Position numbers and translations under genes: made by a program. This document shows positions 34,656 through 43,381 of a DNA stretch of 64,000 nucleotides, one piece after another; the first letter of the stretch is position 1; the number at the start of each line of letters is the position of its first letter. The DNA lies in the NCBI GenBank assembly GCA_902826615.1, contig CADEFN010000001.1, positions 186,001 through 250,000 on the forward strand. The letters are read 5' to 3'. Origin of the DNA: an uncultured Gemmatimonadota bacterium (lineage in GTDB: Bacteria > Gemmatimonadota > Gemmatimonadetes > Gemmatimonadales > Gemmatimonadaceae). Under the pieces are notes generated by a model. It saw only the letters and a program-made list of their open reading frames with translations, was not told where the DNA came from and made no database searches.

Positions 34656-35589
34656 ACGTCTCCACTTTCACGTTCGCCCCGCAGATCACCACAGCTGCTC
34701 GCTGTTTGGGTTTCCGAGCCGAGTCACGCAGGAGCGCGGCGAGGGCCACTCCGGCCGCGCCTTCGATCATCCCCGGCTCATGGGCCGACCAGAGCCGCAT
34801 GGCGTCGGCAATCTCCGCCTCATCCACTGTCTTCCATTCGCTGACAAACTTTCGGCAGATGTCAAAGGTCACGGACCCCGGCTCCATCCCACCCGCCGTC
34901 CCGTCCGAGAGGGTGGGTAGTGACGCCATCTCAACGATGTGCCCCGCCTTGACCGACTCGGCCATGACCGGTGAGTTCGCGGGCAACACCCCGACCACCC
35001 GAGCCGCGGGCATCGCCGTGGCGAGGTAGGCGGCGATTCCGCCGATCAGGCCACCACCTCCTACAGCGACATAGACACGATCCACCGGCGGGAGCTGACG
35101 CGTCATTTCGACCGCGACGCTCCCCTGGCCCGCCATCACATCCCAGTCATTGTAGGGAGAGACGTAGACCGCCCCCTCCGCCTCCGCGACACGCCTTGCT
35201 TCCAGTTCGGTGTCGAGACCATCTGTCCCGAAAAACACCACCTCGGCGCCAGACGCCCGGATCTTGTCGACCTTGGCCGGCGAGGCGTTTTGCGGAACAT
35301 AGACCTTTGCCTGGAGTCCGATGACCGAAGCGGCGTGTGCCACCGCCGCTCCATGATTTCCGCTTGATGCCGCCACCACGCCGCGGTGCCGCTCGTCCGG
35401 AGCGAGTCGCACGATTTTGCTGAAGGCGCCACGGGCCTTGAACGACCCGGTGTGCTGGTGCTGTTCCTCCTTGAGGACAACCTCCCAGCCGGTGACCTGG
35501 GAGAGGGCCGGGCTCGGGCGATATGGGGTCTCGCGCACGTAGGGCCGGATGCGCGCCGATGCTTCCAGAACTTGAGTGTGCAGATCCAA
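34633..35589 (-). CDS. PLP-dependent threonine dehydratase-like enzyme, second copy
   Basis: 318 residues from a TTG at 35589 with AGGGG upstream (an ATG at 35661 would add 24 non-conserved residues). The fold-type II PLP signatures are HQHTGSFKARG (Schiff-base lysine), ASSGNHGAAVAHAA and YVAVGGGGLIGG. Late in the protein come HEPGMIEGAAGVALAALL and VICGANV. It has the serine/threonine dehydratase organisation without an ACT domain, so it is probably catabolic or a racemase. It differs enough from 18859-19848 to suggest a different substrate, for example hydroxyaspartate or serine versus threonine, but this is speculation. Confidence 0.83.
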   Translation of the reverse strand: MDLHTQVLEASARIRPYVRETPYRPSPALSQVTGWEVVLKEEQHQHTGSFKARGAFSKIVRLAPDERHRGVVAASSGNHGAAVAHAASVIGLQAKVYVPQNASPAKVDKIRASGAEVVFFGTDGLDTELEARRVAEAEGAVYVSPYNDWDVMAGQGSVAVEMTRQLPPVDRVYVAVGGGGLIGGIAAYLATAMPAARVVGVLPANSPVMAESVKAGHIVEMASLPTLSDGTAGGMEPGSVTFDICRKFVSEWKTVDEAEIADAMRLWSAHEPGMIEGAAGVALAALLRDSARKPKQRAAVVICGANVKVETWRQVVGG

Positions 35590-35690
35590 TCGATCCCCTG
35601 GTTCCTGTGGGTTGTGGCAGCGTTTGTCCCAGCCCCTCGACCCCTCCGGCCGTAGTATCATTCAGGGTCACTAATCTCGCGCCCCCCTTC

Positions 35691-37370
35691 GTGAAGCCCC
35701 TCGTTCTCCCGGCCCTCCTGCTTGCCCTTGCCGCCACCGCGCGCTCGGCGGCGGGTCAGAGCGCCATCGACACCAGTCTCACCGGCCCCGTGGCCACAGT
35801 GCAGGCCCAGCTCGTCGAAGGCAAGCTTGCGTACGCACGGTGGGCGAAGATCGAGGATGTGTCGGCCGACGTACAGCGCGCCTACGGCCACGCAAACTGG
35901 GCGACACTTTGGAGCACCGCCGGGCAAGTCACCACCGCCGCGGAGCAGACGGTGCGGCTCCTCGGTCAGGTGGACTCGTTAGGTCTGGACCCCGCGGATT
36001 TTGACGCAGCACTCCTCGACTCGCTGCGTGCACAACTCGCCGCGGGCCCTGCCAGCGAGGCGCTGCTGGCGCAGTTCGAAGCCACCCTCAGCGTGTCCAC
36101 GGCGCGGCTCCTCCGCGCGCTGCGGTTCGGACGCGCGCGTCAGCCCAAGGCGTATCCCAAACTCACACGACCCAGCGCCGACGACTACGATATCGGCGCC
36201 GGGGTCTACGCCGTGTCGCGCACGGCCGATCCCCTGCCGGTGTTTGATCAGGCGTCGCCGCAGTGGGCTCCGTATCGCACCCTGCTGGCCGCACTCCCTG
36301 CACTCGACCGCGTGGCGTCCGACTCACTGCTCCAGCCCGGGGCTGCTGTGCTCGCCACCCGCCGCACGGCACCCTTCCACGCCGCCCCCAGGCTACGGTC
36401 CATCCTGGGGACGCTGGGATTCCCAACCGACTCGGCACCCGCCGCCACGGCCGACACCCTCATCGACGCCTCGCTGGCCAAGAGCATTCGTGCCTTTCAG
36501 AAGAGCGCGAAGGTTCCGCTGACCGGGCTGTTCGACGCACCCACACGCGACAAACTTCGGGCAGCTATCAGGCAACGTCAGCGCGACACCCGCTTGACCC
36601 TCGAGCGCTGGCGCTGGCTGCCACGACGCCCCGATGGCCGCGCGATTGTGGTGAACATCCCGGAGTACCGGCTGCACGTCTACGACCAGGTCAACGGGCC
36701 GCAGCGACCCTCCTTCAGCATGAAAGTGGTGGTCGGCCGCGCCGCCGAAGATCGCTACACTCCCATGTTTGTCGAGGATATGGAGCACGTCATCTTCTCT
36801 CCCTTCTGGGAGGTCCCGCAGACCATCGCGGCCGATGAAATCGTGCCCAAAGCGAGAAAGGACTCCACCTATCTCGCTCGCAACCGCTACGTGCTGGTCC
36901 GCGGCTACGCCAATAACGCGCCCCAGGTTTCTCCGGACTCGACCACCCTGGCGCGGGTGGGCAAAAGTGTTCGAGTGCGGCAGCTGCCCGGGGACTACAA
37001 CTCGTTAGGTCGTGTGAAGTTCATGCTGCCCAACGACCTCAACATCTACCTGCACGACACCAACGAAAAGGGCTTCTTCCGCCGGGAGACCCGCGCGCTG
37101 AGCCATGGCTGTGTGCGCGTCTCCGAACCGCAACGGCTGGCGGAGTGGGTGCTGAAGGGCGACACCGCCTGGTCCCTCGACCGCATGAAAAAGGCGATGA
37201 AGGCCGAGCAGCCCGAACTCGTCCGCCTCAGCGAACACATTCCGGTGCTCCTCGTCTACCACACGGCCGCGGTCGACGACGCCGGGGTGGTCCGGTCGTT
37301 CAAGGACGTGTACGAGTACGACGAGGAACTCGAGCAGCTGCTCTCGCGGGGGTTCGGCTCGCCACGTTAG
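35691..37370 (+). CDS. Exported L,D-transpeptidase (YcbB/LdtD-like)
   Basis: 559 residues from the GTG at 35691, with a signal peptide ending near ARSAAGQ. The N-terminal scaffold domain is followed by a peptidoglycan-binding segment (TLIDASLAKSIRAFQKSAKV, TGLFDAPTRDKLRAAI). The YkuD catalytic domain then contains VNIPEYRLHVYDQV, ALSHGCVRVSEPQRL and the active-site Cys at residue 474. This is the domain order of E. coli YcbB (LdtD), which makes 3-3 peptidoglycan cross-links and is insensitive to most beta-lactams. The gene runs 12 bases into the ABC pair. Confidence 0.88.
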   Translation: MKPLVLPALLLALAATARSAAGQSAIDTSLTGPVATVQAQLVEGKLAYARWAKIEDVSADVQRAYGHANWATLWSTAGQVTTAAEQTVRLLGQVDSLGLDPADFDAALLDSLRAQLAAGPASEALLAQFEATLSVSTARLLRALRFGRARQPKAYPKLTRPSADDYDIGAGVYAVSRTADPLPVFDQASPQWAPYRTLLAALPALDRVASDSLLQPGAAVLATRRTAPFHAAPRLRSILGTLGFPTDSAPAATADTLIDASLAKSIRAFQKSAKVPLTGLFDAPTRDKLRAAIRQRQRDTRLTLERWRWLPRRPDGRAIVVNIPEYRLHVYDQVNGPQRPSFSMKVVVGRAAEDRYTPMFVEDMEHVIFSPFWEVPQTIAADEIVPKARKDSTYLARNRYVLVRGYANNAPQVSPDSTTLARVGKSVRVRQLPGDYNSLGRVKFMLPNDLNIYLHDTNEKGFFRRETRALSHGCVRVSEPQRLAEWVLKGDTAWSLDRMKKAMKAEQPELVRLSEHIPVLLVYHTAAVDDAGVVRSFKDVYEYDEELEQLLSRGFGSPR

Positions 37371-37382
37371 GATGAGGGGCCC

Positions 37383-38243
37383 ATGCGCCTCGTCCTCAAC
37401 GCTGTCAGCAAGCGGTACCCCGGTGGTGTCACGGCTCTCCATGACGTCACCCTCGACATCGGCCCCGGCATGTTCGGGCTGCTTGGACCCAACGGGGCCG
37501 GCAAGTCGACCCTGATGCGGGTGGTCGCCACGTTGCTGCGTCCCGACAGCGGCAGCGTGCACTTTGGCGAGACCGACGTTCTTGCCGCACCAGGCCAGCT
37601 GCGCCAGATCCTCGGCTATCTCCCGCAGGAGTTCGGCTTCTACCCCGCGGTGCCGGTGCACGAAACACTCGCCCACTTCGCGGCACTCAAGGGAGTGGCG
37701 GCCGCCGGGCGGCACGACGTCGTGGAGTCACTCCTCGCCCGCACCAACCTCCTCGGTGTACGCTCCCGGCCAGTGGGCACCCTCTCGGGCGGCATGCGGC
37801 AGCGGCTTGGCGTGGCCATTGCCCTGAGCGGCAATCCGCAGTTGCTCATTCTCGACGAACCCACCGCCGGTCTCGATCCCACGGAGCGGCGCCGGTTGTA
37901 CGACGTGCTGCTGACCATGGCGGCCGAGTGTGTGGTGCTCCTCTCGACGCATCTGGTGGAAGACGTGTACGAGTATTGCCCGGCCATGGCGATTCTCGAT
38001 CAGGGCCAGCTGGCGATATCGGGGAGCCCGCTCGCGATGGTGCAGGCACTGCAGGGACAAGTCTGGCAGGGACCTGCGGGACCCGCGCCCGCGGGCACCC
38101 GGGCGCTCTCGGTGAGCTACGAGGCCGGGGTGCGTATGTCACGGGTGCTCGCCGATCATGCACCCGGCGCAGGGTGGGTTCCCGCCGCGCCCACCCTCGA
38201 CGACGTCTACTTTTTGCATGTAGGGGACCGGGCGCTCACATGA
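37383..38243 (+). CDS. ABC-2 type transporter ATP-binding protein
   Basis: 286 residues with Walker A GPNGAGKST, the Q-loop (YLPQEFGFYP), signature LSGGMRQR, Walker B LLILDEPTAGLD and the switch histidine in LLSTHLVED. The C-terminal tail (VRMSRVLADHAPGAGWVPAA) is typical of ABC-2 exporters. Its stop overlaps the start of the permease gene by four bases (ATGA), so the two are coupled. The substrate is unknown. Location after an L,D-transpeptidase is not enough to assign a cell-envelope role. Confidence 0.9.
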   Translation: MRLVLNAVSKRYPGGVTALHDVTLDIGPGMFGLLGPNGAGKSTLMRVVATLLRPDSGSVHFGETDVLAAPGQLRQILGYLPQEFGFYPAVPVHETLAHFAALKGVAAAGRHDVVESLLARTNLLGVRSRPVGTLSGGMRQRLGVAIALSGNPQLLILDEPTAGLDPTERRRLYDVLLTMAAECVVLLSTHLVEDVYEYCPAMAILDQGQLAISGSPLAMVQALQGQVWQGPAGPAPAGTRALSVSYEAGVRMSRVLADHAPGAGWVPAAPTLDDVYFLHVGDRALT

Positions 38244-39841
38244 TGACCGAGATCGCGCGCTACGAGTTTCGCCTCCAGACGCGCGAGTTTCTCACGTGGG
38301 TGTATGTCGCCGTCTTCTTCTTCCTCACCTTCGGCTACGCGACGTCGGGGGCCGTGGAGCTGGTGTCGTCGCGGGGAGACGTGCCGAAGGTCGCGCCTTG
38401 GGCGATGGCGCACGCCATGGCCGGCGTCACCGCCTTTGGCCAGGTGATCACGACGATGATTGCGGCCACAGCCGTGATGCGCGACGTGGCCACACGGCAG
38501 CAGGAGCTCCTGTTCACCACCGCACTCACTCGACACGACTATCTGCTGGGGCGATGGATGGGAGCCGTGGGCGTGATGTTGCTCGTGTACCTCGCCATTC
38601 CGGCGGGGCTCCTTGTCGGCTTTGCCATGAACGGGCAGCTCACACAAGCACTCAAGGCCCTGTGGTGGCCCTGTGCCTGGCTCGTGTTGCCCAACCTGCT
38701 GGTGGTGAGTGTGTTGTTCTTTTCCGCCGGCGCCTTGCGGCGTGGTTTCATGAGCATCCTGCTGCTGGGAGTTGGCCTGGTGGCCCTGTGGGGCACCGGT
38801 GTCTCCCTCGCGCGCGACGGCCAGCTGTTGGGTGCCTGGCTCGACCCCTTTGGCAACGCGGCCCTCGAGTGGGTGTCGCGTGGACTCAGCGGGGAGGAGC
38901 GAGCCCGGTTCGAGCCAAGCGCCGCCGGTGTGGTGTGGCAGAACCGCGTGCTCTGGCTGGGGGTGGCCGCAGCGGCAGCGATGGTGGTGTGGCACCGGTT
39001 TCGCCTGGAGCTCTTTGTCGATCACGCCACGCCGGCGGTCGAGGGTGTCCCCGCTCCCGCGGTTCACCACTCCTCCGCTGTCATCGTTAAGCCACCGGCC
39101 GCGATGGACAGCATCTGGCTGCTGGCGCGGTGGAGTTGTCGCTGGACCTTGCGCGAGAAGGGTTTCACGACCCTGGCCGCGTTAGGCGCCCTCAACGCCC
39201 TTGTGAACGCCTGGATCGCCGGTGGGGCACAGCCGACCATGCGCGACATCATGAGCGCGGTGCACGAGCATGCGCGGGTGTTTCTCATTCTGGTGGCCAC
39301 CATCTATGCCGGCGAACTCGTGTGGCGCGACCGTGATGTCCGTTCACACGAGTTGCGCGACACACTTCCCGTGAGCAACGGCGCACTCATGTGGGGTCAG
39401 CTGCTCGGCGTGCTTACGGCTCAGCTGGTCGTGGTCCTTCCGCTACTGCTGGTCGGAGTCTCGGTGGCATTCATGCGAGACGCCTCCGGGTTCTCCTTGC
39501 TGGGCGCCTTCGGATGGAGCTACGGTGTCACCTTCACGTTCCTCGCGCAGATCACGCTGCTTTCCCTCCTTGTACACGCTGCGGTGCAGCACAAGGTGGC
39601 TGGGCATGTCCTCTTGATTGCGGGCTGGGTACTCGCTGTCGCCATTGATCGAGGCACCTCGGTGCCCGCCGCTCTCCGCTATGCGGCACTGCCTGACGAG
39701 TGGACGCCGCGGCAGGCTGTGCAGCTGGAACTCCTGTGGAGCGTGGCGGCACTCTGCTGCGCCGCCATGGCCTCACGTCTGTGGACGCGTGGTACGGGCT
39801 CGGGCTCACGCCTCTCCAACGCGCTCCGAGGTCGTGCGTGA
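38240..39841 (+). CDS. ABC-2 type transporter permease
   Basis: 533 residues from the ATG at 38240 (overlapping the ATPase stop). It is very hydrophobic, with about twelve membrane segments in two halves, for example FLTWVYVAVFFFLTFGYATS, VGVMLLVYLAIPAGLLVGFA, ILLLGVGLVALWGTG, VFLILVATIYAGELVW and AGHVLLIAGWVLAVAIDRGT. The large central loop holds VMRDVATRQQELLFTTALTR, a motif of ABC-2 permeases that carry two membrane halves in one chain. It forms the transporter with the preceding ATPase, and no further subunit is encoded nearby. Confidence 0.85.
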   Translation: MMTEIARYEFRLQTREFLTWVYVAVFFFLTFGYATSGAVELVSSRGDVPKVAPWAMAHAMAGVTAFGQVITTMIAATAVMRDVATRQQELLFTTALTRHDYLLGRWMGAVGVMLLVYLAIPAGLLVGFAMNGQLTQALKALWWPCAWLVLPNLLVVSVLFFSAGALRRGFMSILLLGVGLVALWGTGVSLARDGQLLGAWLDPFGNAALEWVSRGLSGEERARFEPSAAGVVWQNRVLWLGVAAAAAMVVWHRFRLELFVDHATPAVEGVPAPAVHHSSAVIVKPPAAMDSIWLLARWSCRWTLREKGFTTLAALGALNALVNAWIAGGAQPTMRDIMSAVHEHARVFLILVATIYAGELVWRDRDVRSHELRDTLPVSNGALMWGQLLGVLTAQLVVVLPLLLVGVSVAFMRDASGFSLLGAFGWSYGVTFTFLAQITLLSLLVHAAVQHKVAGHVLLIAGWVLAVAIDRGTSVPAALRYAALPDEWTPRQAVQLELLWSVAALCCAAMASRLWTRGTGSGSRLSNALRGRA

Positions 39842-40102
39842 CTACGAGGCGCCGGAGACGAGCCGCTGCCGAAGGCGCTCCGATACCGCGTGGGGCACTG
39901 GCGACGTGTGCGCGGATGCCCGCAACGACACGATAAGCTGCTGGACCTGACCCCCAAACGATTCACAGGCTGAGCAGCCAGCCAGGTGCGCGAGGACGGC
40001 GGAGCGTTCCTCCGGTGCAAGGTCACCGTCGAGAAAGTCACTCAAGCGGTTCAGCACATCGCGGCAACTGAGCCCGGCCACCACACGATCAAACGGATTC
40101 AC
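39842..40102 (-). CDS. Zinc-finger (ZAS) anti-sigma factor
   Basis: 86 residues with no membrane segment. A conserved N-terminal Cys (GLSCRDV) and the H-x3-C-x2-C element in LAHLAGCSAC form the ZAS zinc-binding motif. It begins 14 bases before the end of the sigma-factor gene. By homology with RsrA-type proteins it would hold the ECF sigma in the cytoplasm, and the zinc-cysteine centre could respond to oxidation. Confidence 0.82.
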   Translation of the reverse strand: MNPFDRVVAGLSCRDVLNRLSDFLDGDLAPEERSAVLAHLAGCSACESFGGQVQQLIVSLRASAHTSPVPHAVSERLRQRLVSGAS

Positions 40103-40652
40103 GTCGCACCTCCTCGTAGGCCGCCGCCAGACGCATCCGTGCCCGGTGCAGACGGCTTTTTGTAGCTGACAGGGTCAGGCCGAGTGTCGCGGCAACCTCC
40201 TCGGCGGGGATGGCCTCCACGTCGCGGAGCATCAGCAGGGTCCGGTCGCCGGGCGCGAGGCGATGCAACGCCGCCTCGATCCAGGCCTGTGCGGGGTTCT
40301 CGGAGTGCACGCCTGTGCCCCAGCCTGCGCGCTCGGCCAGCACTTCGAGTTCCTCGTCGTCACCGGTGGCCACTTCGCGCGCAACGCGTGGCGCTACCCG
40401 CTGCCAGGCATGGGTGGCAATGGTGAGGAGCCAGGATCGTGCATTGCCCCCACGGAAATTCCCGGCCGCGCGCCACGCCGCCAGAAAGGTCTCCTGGAGA
40501 AGGTCTTCGGCGTCGGCCTCGTTGCTGGCGAGTGTGCGCGCGCGACGCCACACACCCGCCTCATGCCTGGCGACGAAGGACGCATATGCCGCTTCGTCGC
40601 CAAGTGCGGAGCGCCGGAGCAGCTCGGCGTCGTCCGCCACCCCATCACTCAC
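40089..40652 (-). CDS. ECF-family RNA polymerase sigma factor
   Basis: 187 residues from a GTG at 40652 that overlaps the stop of the DUF2892 gene (GTGA). Earlier in-frame starts lack a ribosome site. Region 2 is visible as ASFVARHEAGVWRRARTLAS and ADAEDLLQETFLAAWRAAG. Region 4 is LAPGDRTLLMLRDVEAIPAE, VAATLGLTLSATKSRLHRAR. It is the middle gene of a three-gene operon, with its anti-sigma factor downstream. Its target promoters are not identifiable here. Confidence 0.9.
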   Translation of the reverse strand: MSDGVADDAELLRRSALGDEAAYASFVARHEAGVWRRARTLASNEADAEDLLQETFLAAWRAAGNFRGGNARSWLLTIATHAWQRVAPRVAREVATGDDEELEVLAERAGWGTGVHSENPAQAWIEAALHRLAPGDRTLLMLRDVEAIPAEEVAATLGLTLSATKSRLHRARMRLAAAYEEVRRESV

Positions 40653-40855
40653 CGCTTCACGGGACACGTGTTGAAGCCGAAGAGCGAGTAGACCGGGCAG
40701 GTACCTAACGCCCCGGTGAGGAGAGGCACCACGCCGAGGTACCCCCACGCTCCACGCCCCGTAAAGGCGACGAAGAGCAGGGCAAGGCCAAGGGCAACAC
40801 GCAGCACGCGGTCGAGGGTGCCTTCGTTGCGAGCGAAAAAAGTGGTGGCGGTCAT
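40649..40855 (-). CDS. DUF2892 small membrane protein upstream of the sigma factor
   Basis: 68 residues from the ATG at 40855 with GGAG upstream. RVLRVALGLALLFVAFTGRG and YLGVVPLLTGALGTCPVY are two membrane segments. The end, TCPVYSLFGFNTCPVKR, matches DUF2892 (the membrane part of YgaP-like rhodanese proteins) and holds two cysteines. It is translationally coupled to the sigma factor, suggesting a sensing or effector role in that circuit. Confidence 0.8.
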   Translation of the reverse strand: MTATTFFARNEGTLDRVLRVALGLALLFVAFTGRGAWGYLGVVPLLTGALGTCPVYSLFGFNTCPVKR

Positions 40856-40991
40856 GGACGGCTCCGTGAGGTGAAGTCGGGGCGCGCGATGCGACCCTTC
40901 TGTCCCAAGGGAGACAGGAGCCGGGCAAAAAGGTTCGCCCGAATCACATCTTCAGCCAAACCGGGAACGGGTGTCAGCGATCACCCGACGC

Positions 40992-42335
40992 TCAGTACTT
41001 GAGCAAGTACTGCTCCAGCTCCCACTGGTGGACCTGCGTGATATACTCGCGCCACTCCTGCCGCTTGGCATCCAGAAAGTGCTTGGCCACATGCTCGCCT
41101 AACGCGGCCATGATGAGGTCGTCCTTCTCCAGCTCGTCGCAGGCTTCGTTGAGGTCGTGCGGGAGGTCGTCGATGCGCAGCCGTCGTTTTTCGCGGAACG
41201 ACATCTCGAAGATGTTGGTATCCACGGGTTCACGATGGTCGGCTTGTGTCTCGATGCCGTCCAGCCCGGCCGCCAGCATCACGGCAAGCGCGAGGTAGGG
41301 GTTGGCCGAGGGATCGGGCATGCGCACTTCGATGCGGGTGCCCGCCCCGCGACGCGCCGGCACACGCACCAGGGGCGACCGGTTGCGCATCGACCAGGCC
41401 ACATTCACCGGCGCCTCAAAGCCCGGCACCAGGCGTTTGTACGAGTTGACCAGCGGGTTGGTGATGGCGCAAAAGCCACGGGCGTGCCGGAGAATGCCCC
41501 CGATGTAGTGCAACGCGACGGGACTCAGCTCCCACTCGGCGCCGGGAGCAAAGAAGGCGTTTTTGCCGTCCTTGAAGAGCGACTGGTGGGTGTGCATGCC
41601 ACTCCCGTTCTGCCCGAAGATTGGCTTGGGCATGAACGACGCCGTGAGGTTGAACTGCGTCGCGACGTATTTCACCACAAACCGGAAGGTCGCGATGTTG
41701 TCGGCGGTTGTGAGGGCGTCAGCGTACCGGAAGTCGATCTCGTGCTGCCCGTGCGCCACTTCGTGGTGTGCGGCCTCCACCTCAAAGCCCATCTGTTCCA
41801 GCGCCGACACAATGGCGCGTCGCGCATCTTCGCCCAGATCGGCCGGCGCCAGGTCGAAGTACGACCCGACATCGTGTGTGTTGGTGGCCGGCTCCCCCTG
41901 CAATCCGGGCTTGAACATGAAGAACTCGGCTTCCATGCCCGCGTTCATCGTGTAGCCCAGTTTTGCCGCCCGCTCGATCTGCTGCTTGAGCACTCGACGC
42001 GGGTCGCCGTCGAATGACGAACCATCGGGCCGATGGATGTCGCAGATCAGGCGCGCGACGCGGCTTTCGGCGTCTCCCCATGGAAAAATGCGCAACGTCG
42101 AGAGATCGGGGGCCAGCAGCATGTCCGACTCCTCGATCCGGACAAACCCCTCGATCGACGACCCGTCAAAGAGGATATCGCCGGCCAGCGCCTTCTCGAA
42201 CTGCGATCGCGGGATTTCGACGTTCTTGTTGACGCCGAGGATATCGGTGAACTGCAGGCGCAGAAAGCGCACCTGGTGCTGGGCCAGGTACTCCAGCACA
42301 TCCTTGGGGGTCGCGCCGACGAAGGTATTGGGCAT
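40992..42335 (-). CDS. glnA: Glutamine synthetase type I (GSI-alpha)
   Basis: 447 residues from the ATG at 42335. ILFDGSSIEGFVRIEESDM holds the arginine that mediates glutamine feedback in Bacillus-type GSI-alpha. Other segments are GMEAEFFMFKPG, NGSGMHTHQSLFKDGKN, NSYKRLVPGFEAPVNVAWS and RVPARRGAGTRIEVRMPDPS. The adenylylation loop and its tyrosine (NLYDLPPEE in enterobacteria) are replaced by RLRIDDLPHDL, so control should be by feedback rather than AMP modification. It assimilates ammonium into glutamine alongside the GSIII at 27037-29238. No GlnR or PII gene is adjacent. Confidence 0.95.
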   Translation of the reverse strand: MPNTFVGATPKDVLEYLAQHQVRFLRLQFTDILGVNKNVEIPRSQFEKALAGDILFDGSSIEGFVRIEESDMLLAPDLSTLRIFPWGDAESRVARLICDIHRPDGSSFDGDPRRVLKQQIERAAKLGYTMNAGMEAEFFMFKPGLQGEPATNTHDVGSYFDLAPADLGEDARRAIVSALEQMGFEVEAAHHEVAHGQHEIDFRYADALTTADNIATFRFVVKYVATQFNLTASFMPKPIFGQNGSGMHTHQSLFKDGKNAFFAPGAEWELSPVALHYIGGILRHARGFCAITNPLVNSYKRLVPGFEAPVNVAWSMRNRSPLVRVPARRGAGTRIEVRMPDPSANPYLALAVMLAAGLDGIETQADHREPVDTNIFEMSFREKRRLRIDDLPHDLNEACDELEKDDLIMAALGEHVAKHFLDAKRQEWREYITQVHQWELEQYLLKY

Positions 42336-42481
42336 GTGGGGAAAGGATCAGCGTCTCTTGGCTGGGGGAAGGGATACAGGGAGTCATGGCGCAACAGAAG
42401 GGTGATCCCGGACCGCGCGGACTCTTTTGGTGTGTCACCTTTTGGGCGACTCTTCCGCTCCCAGTCCTTATCTTCTCGCCC

Positions 42482-43279
42482 ATGTCTCAGACGCAAAACA
42501 AGGCCGTCCCCTGTCCCAGCTGCGGCACATCGTCCACCGGAAAGTTCTGCTCCAACTGCGGTTCGGCGATGATGGGGGCCAACTGCGCCTCATGCAGCGC
42601 CCTGCTCACCCCCGGCGCCCGGTTCTGCCACCGCTGCGGCACCACCGTGGGAGGTGCCAGCCACGCCGCGCCTGCGCGGGTACCTTCGGGTGAAAAGAGT
42701 GTGGTTCCCTGGGTAGTGGCTGGAGCGGCCCTGCTGGCCATGGTCATACTGGTTGCCGCACAGCAGGGACGGAGCCCCGCCCCGACGATAGGTGACGCCG
42801 CGCCTTTGGGCGCGGAGGCGCCCTTTGCAGGGGGCGGAGCCGTGCGCGCCCCCGACATTTCCAACATGTCGCCACGGGAACGAGCGGATCGCCTGTACAA
42901 CCGGGTGATGACAATGGCGGCCGCTGGAAAGGCCGACTCCGCGGCATTTTTTGCGTCGATGGCGGTTGGGGCCTACGAAAGCCTCTCCCCGCTCGACGCC
43001 GACCTCCGATACGACTACGGTCGCATGGCCGAAATGTCCGGGGCGCTCCCTCTGGCCCAGGCCCAGGCCGACACTATCCTCCGAGAGCAACCGGACCACT
43101 TGCTTGGTCTCATTCTCTCTGCCCGGGTAGCATTGGCTCGGGGCGACAAGGACCGGAGTCAAAAACTGCTCTCGCAGCTGGTTGCCGCCGAAAAGACGGA
43201 AAGTGCCAAGAGTCTCGAGGAGTACCAGCGCCACCGGGGCGATATCGATGCGGCACTTGCGGAGGCAGCCAAGCGTTGA
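42482..43279 (+). CDS. Membrane protein with double zinc ribbon and TPR-like C-terminus
   Basis: 265 residues from the ATG at 42482. Four cysteine pairs CPSCG, CSNCG, CASCS and CHRCG form a double zinc ribbon in the first 60 residues. A single membrane helix (WVVAGAALLAMVILVAAQQ) follows, then about 150 helical residues with TPR-like features (ERADRLYNRVMTMAAAGKAD, DHLLGLILSARVALARGDKD). The ribbon would face the cytoplasm and the TPR part the periplasm. Such proteins are common in this lineage and functionally unassigned. The next gene is a histidine kinase 100 bases on. Confidence 0.7.
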   Translation: MSQTQNKAVPCPSCGTSSTGKFCSNCGSAMMGANCASCSALLTPGARFCHRCGTTVGGASHAAPARVPSGEKSVVPWVVAGAALLAMVILVAAQQGRSPAPTIGDAAPLGAEAPFAGGGAVRAPDISNMSPRERADRLYNRVMTMAAAGKADSAAFFASMAVGAYESLSPLDADLRYDYGRMAEMSGALPLAQAQADTILREQPDHLLGLILSARVALARGDKDRSQKLLSQLVAAEKTESAKSLEEYQRHRGDIDAALAEAAKR

Positions 43280-43381
43280 GCTGAGAGCACCGCGCGGTTT
43301 GGTGGGCAACCCGCGGGCGACTGCGGGCGTTTGCAGCTCAGCTATGCCGGACAAACACTTCGTTTGAACGCACCACCTTTC

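Noticed and set aside
41157-42017. 286-codon plus-strand frame opposite glutamine synthetase I
   Set aside because: The synthetase is beyond doubt; the antisense reading shows no motif.
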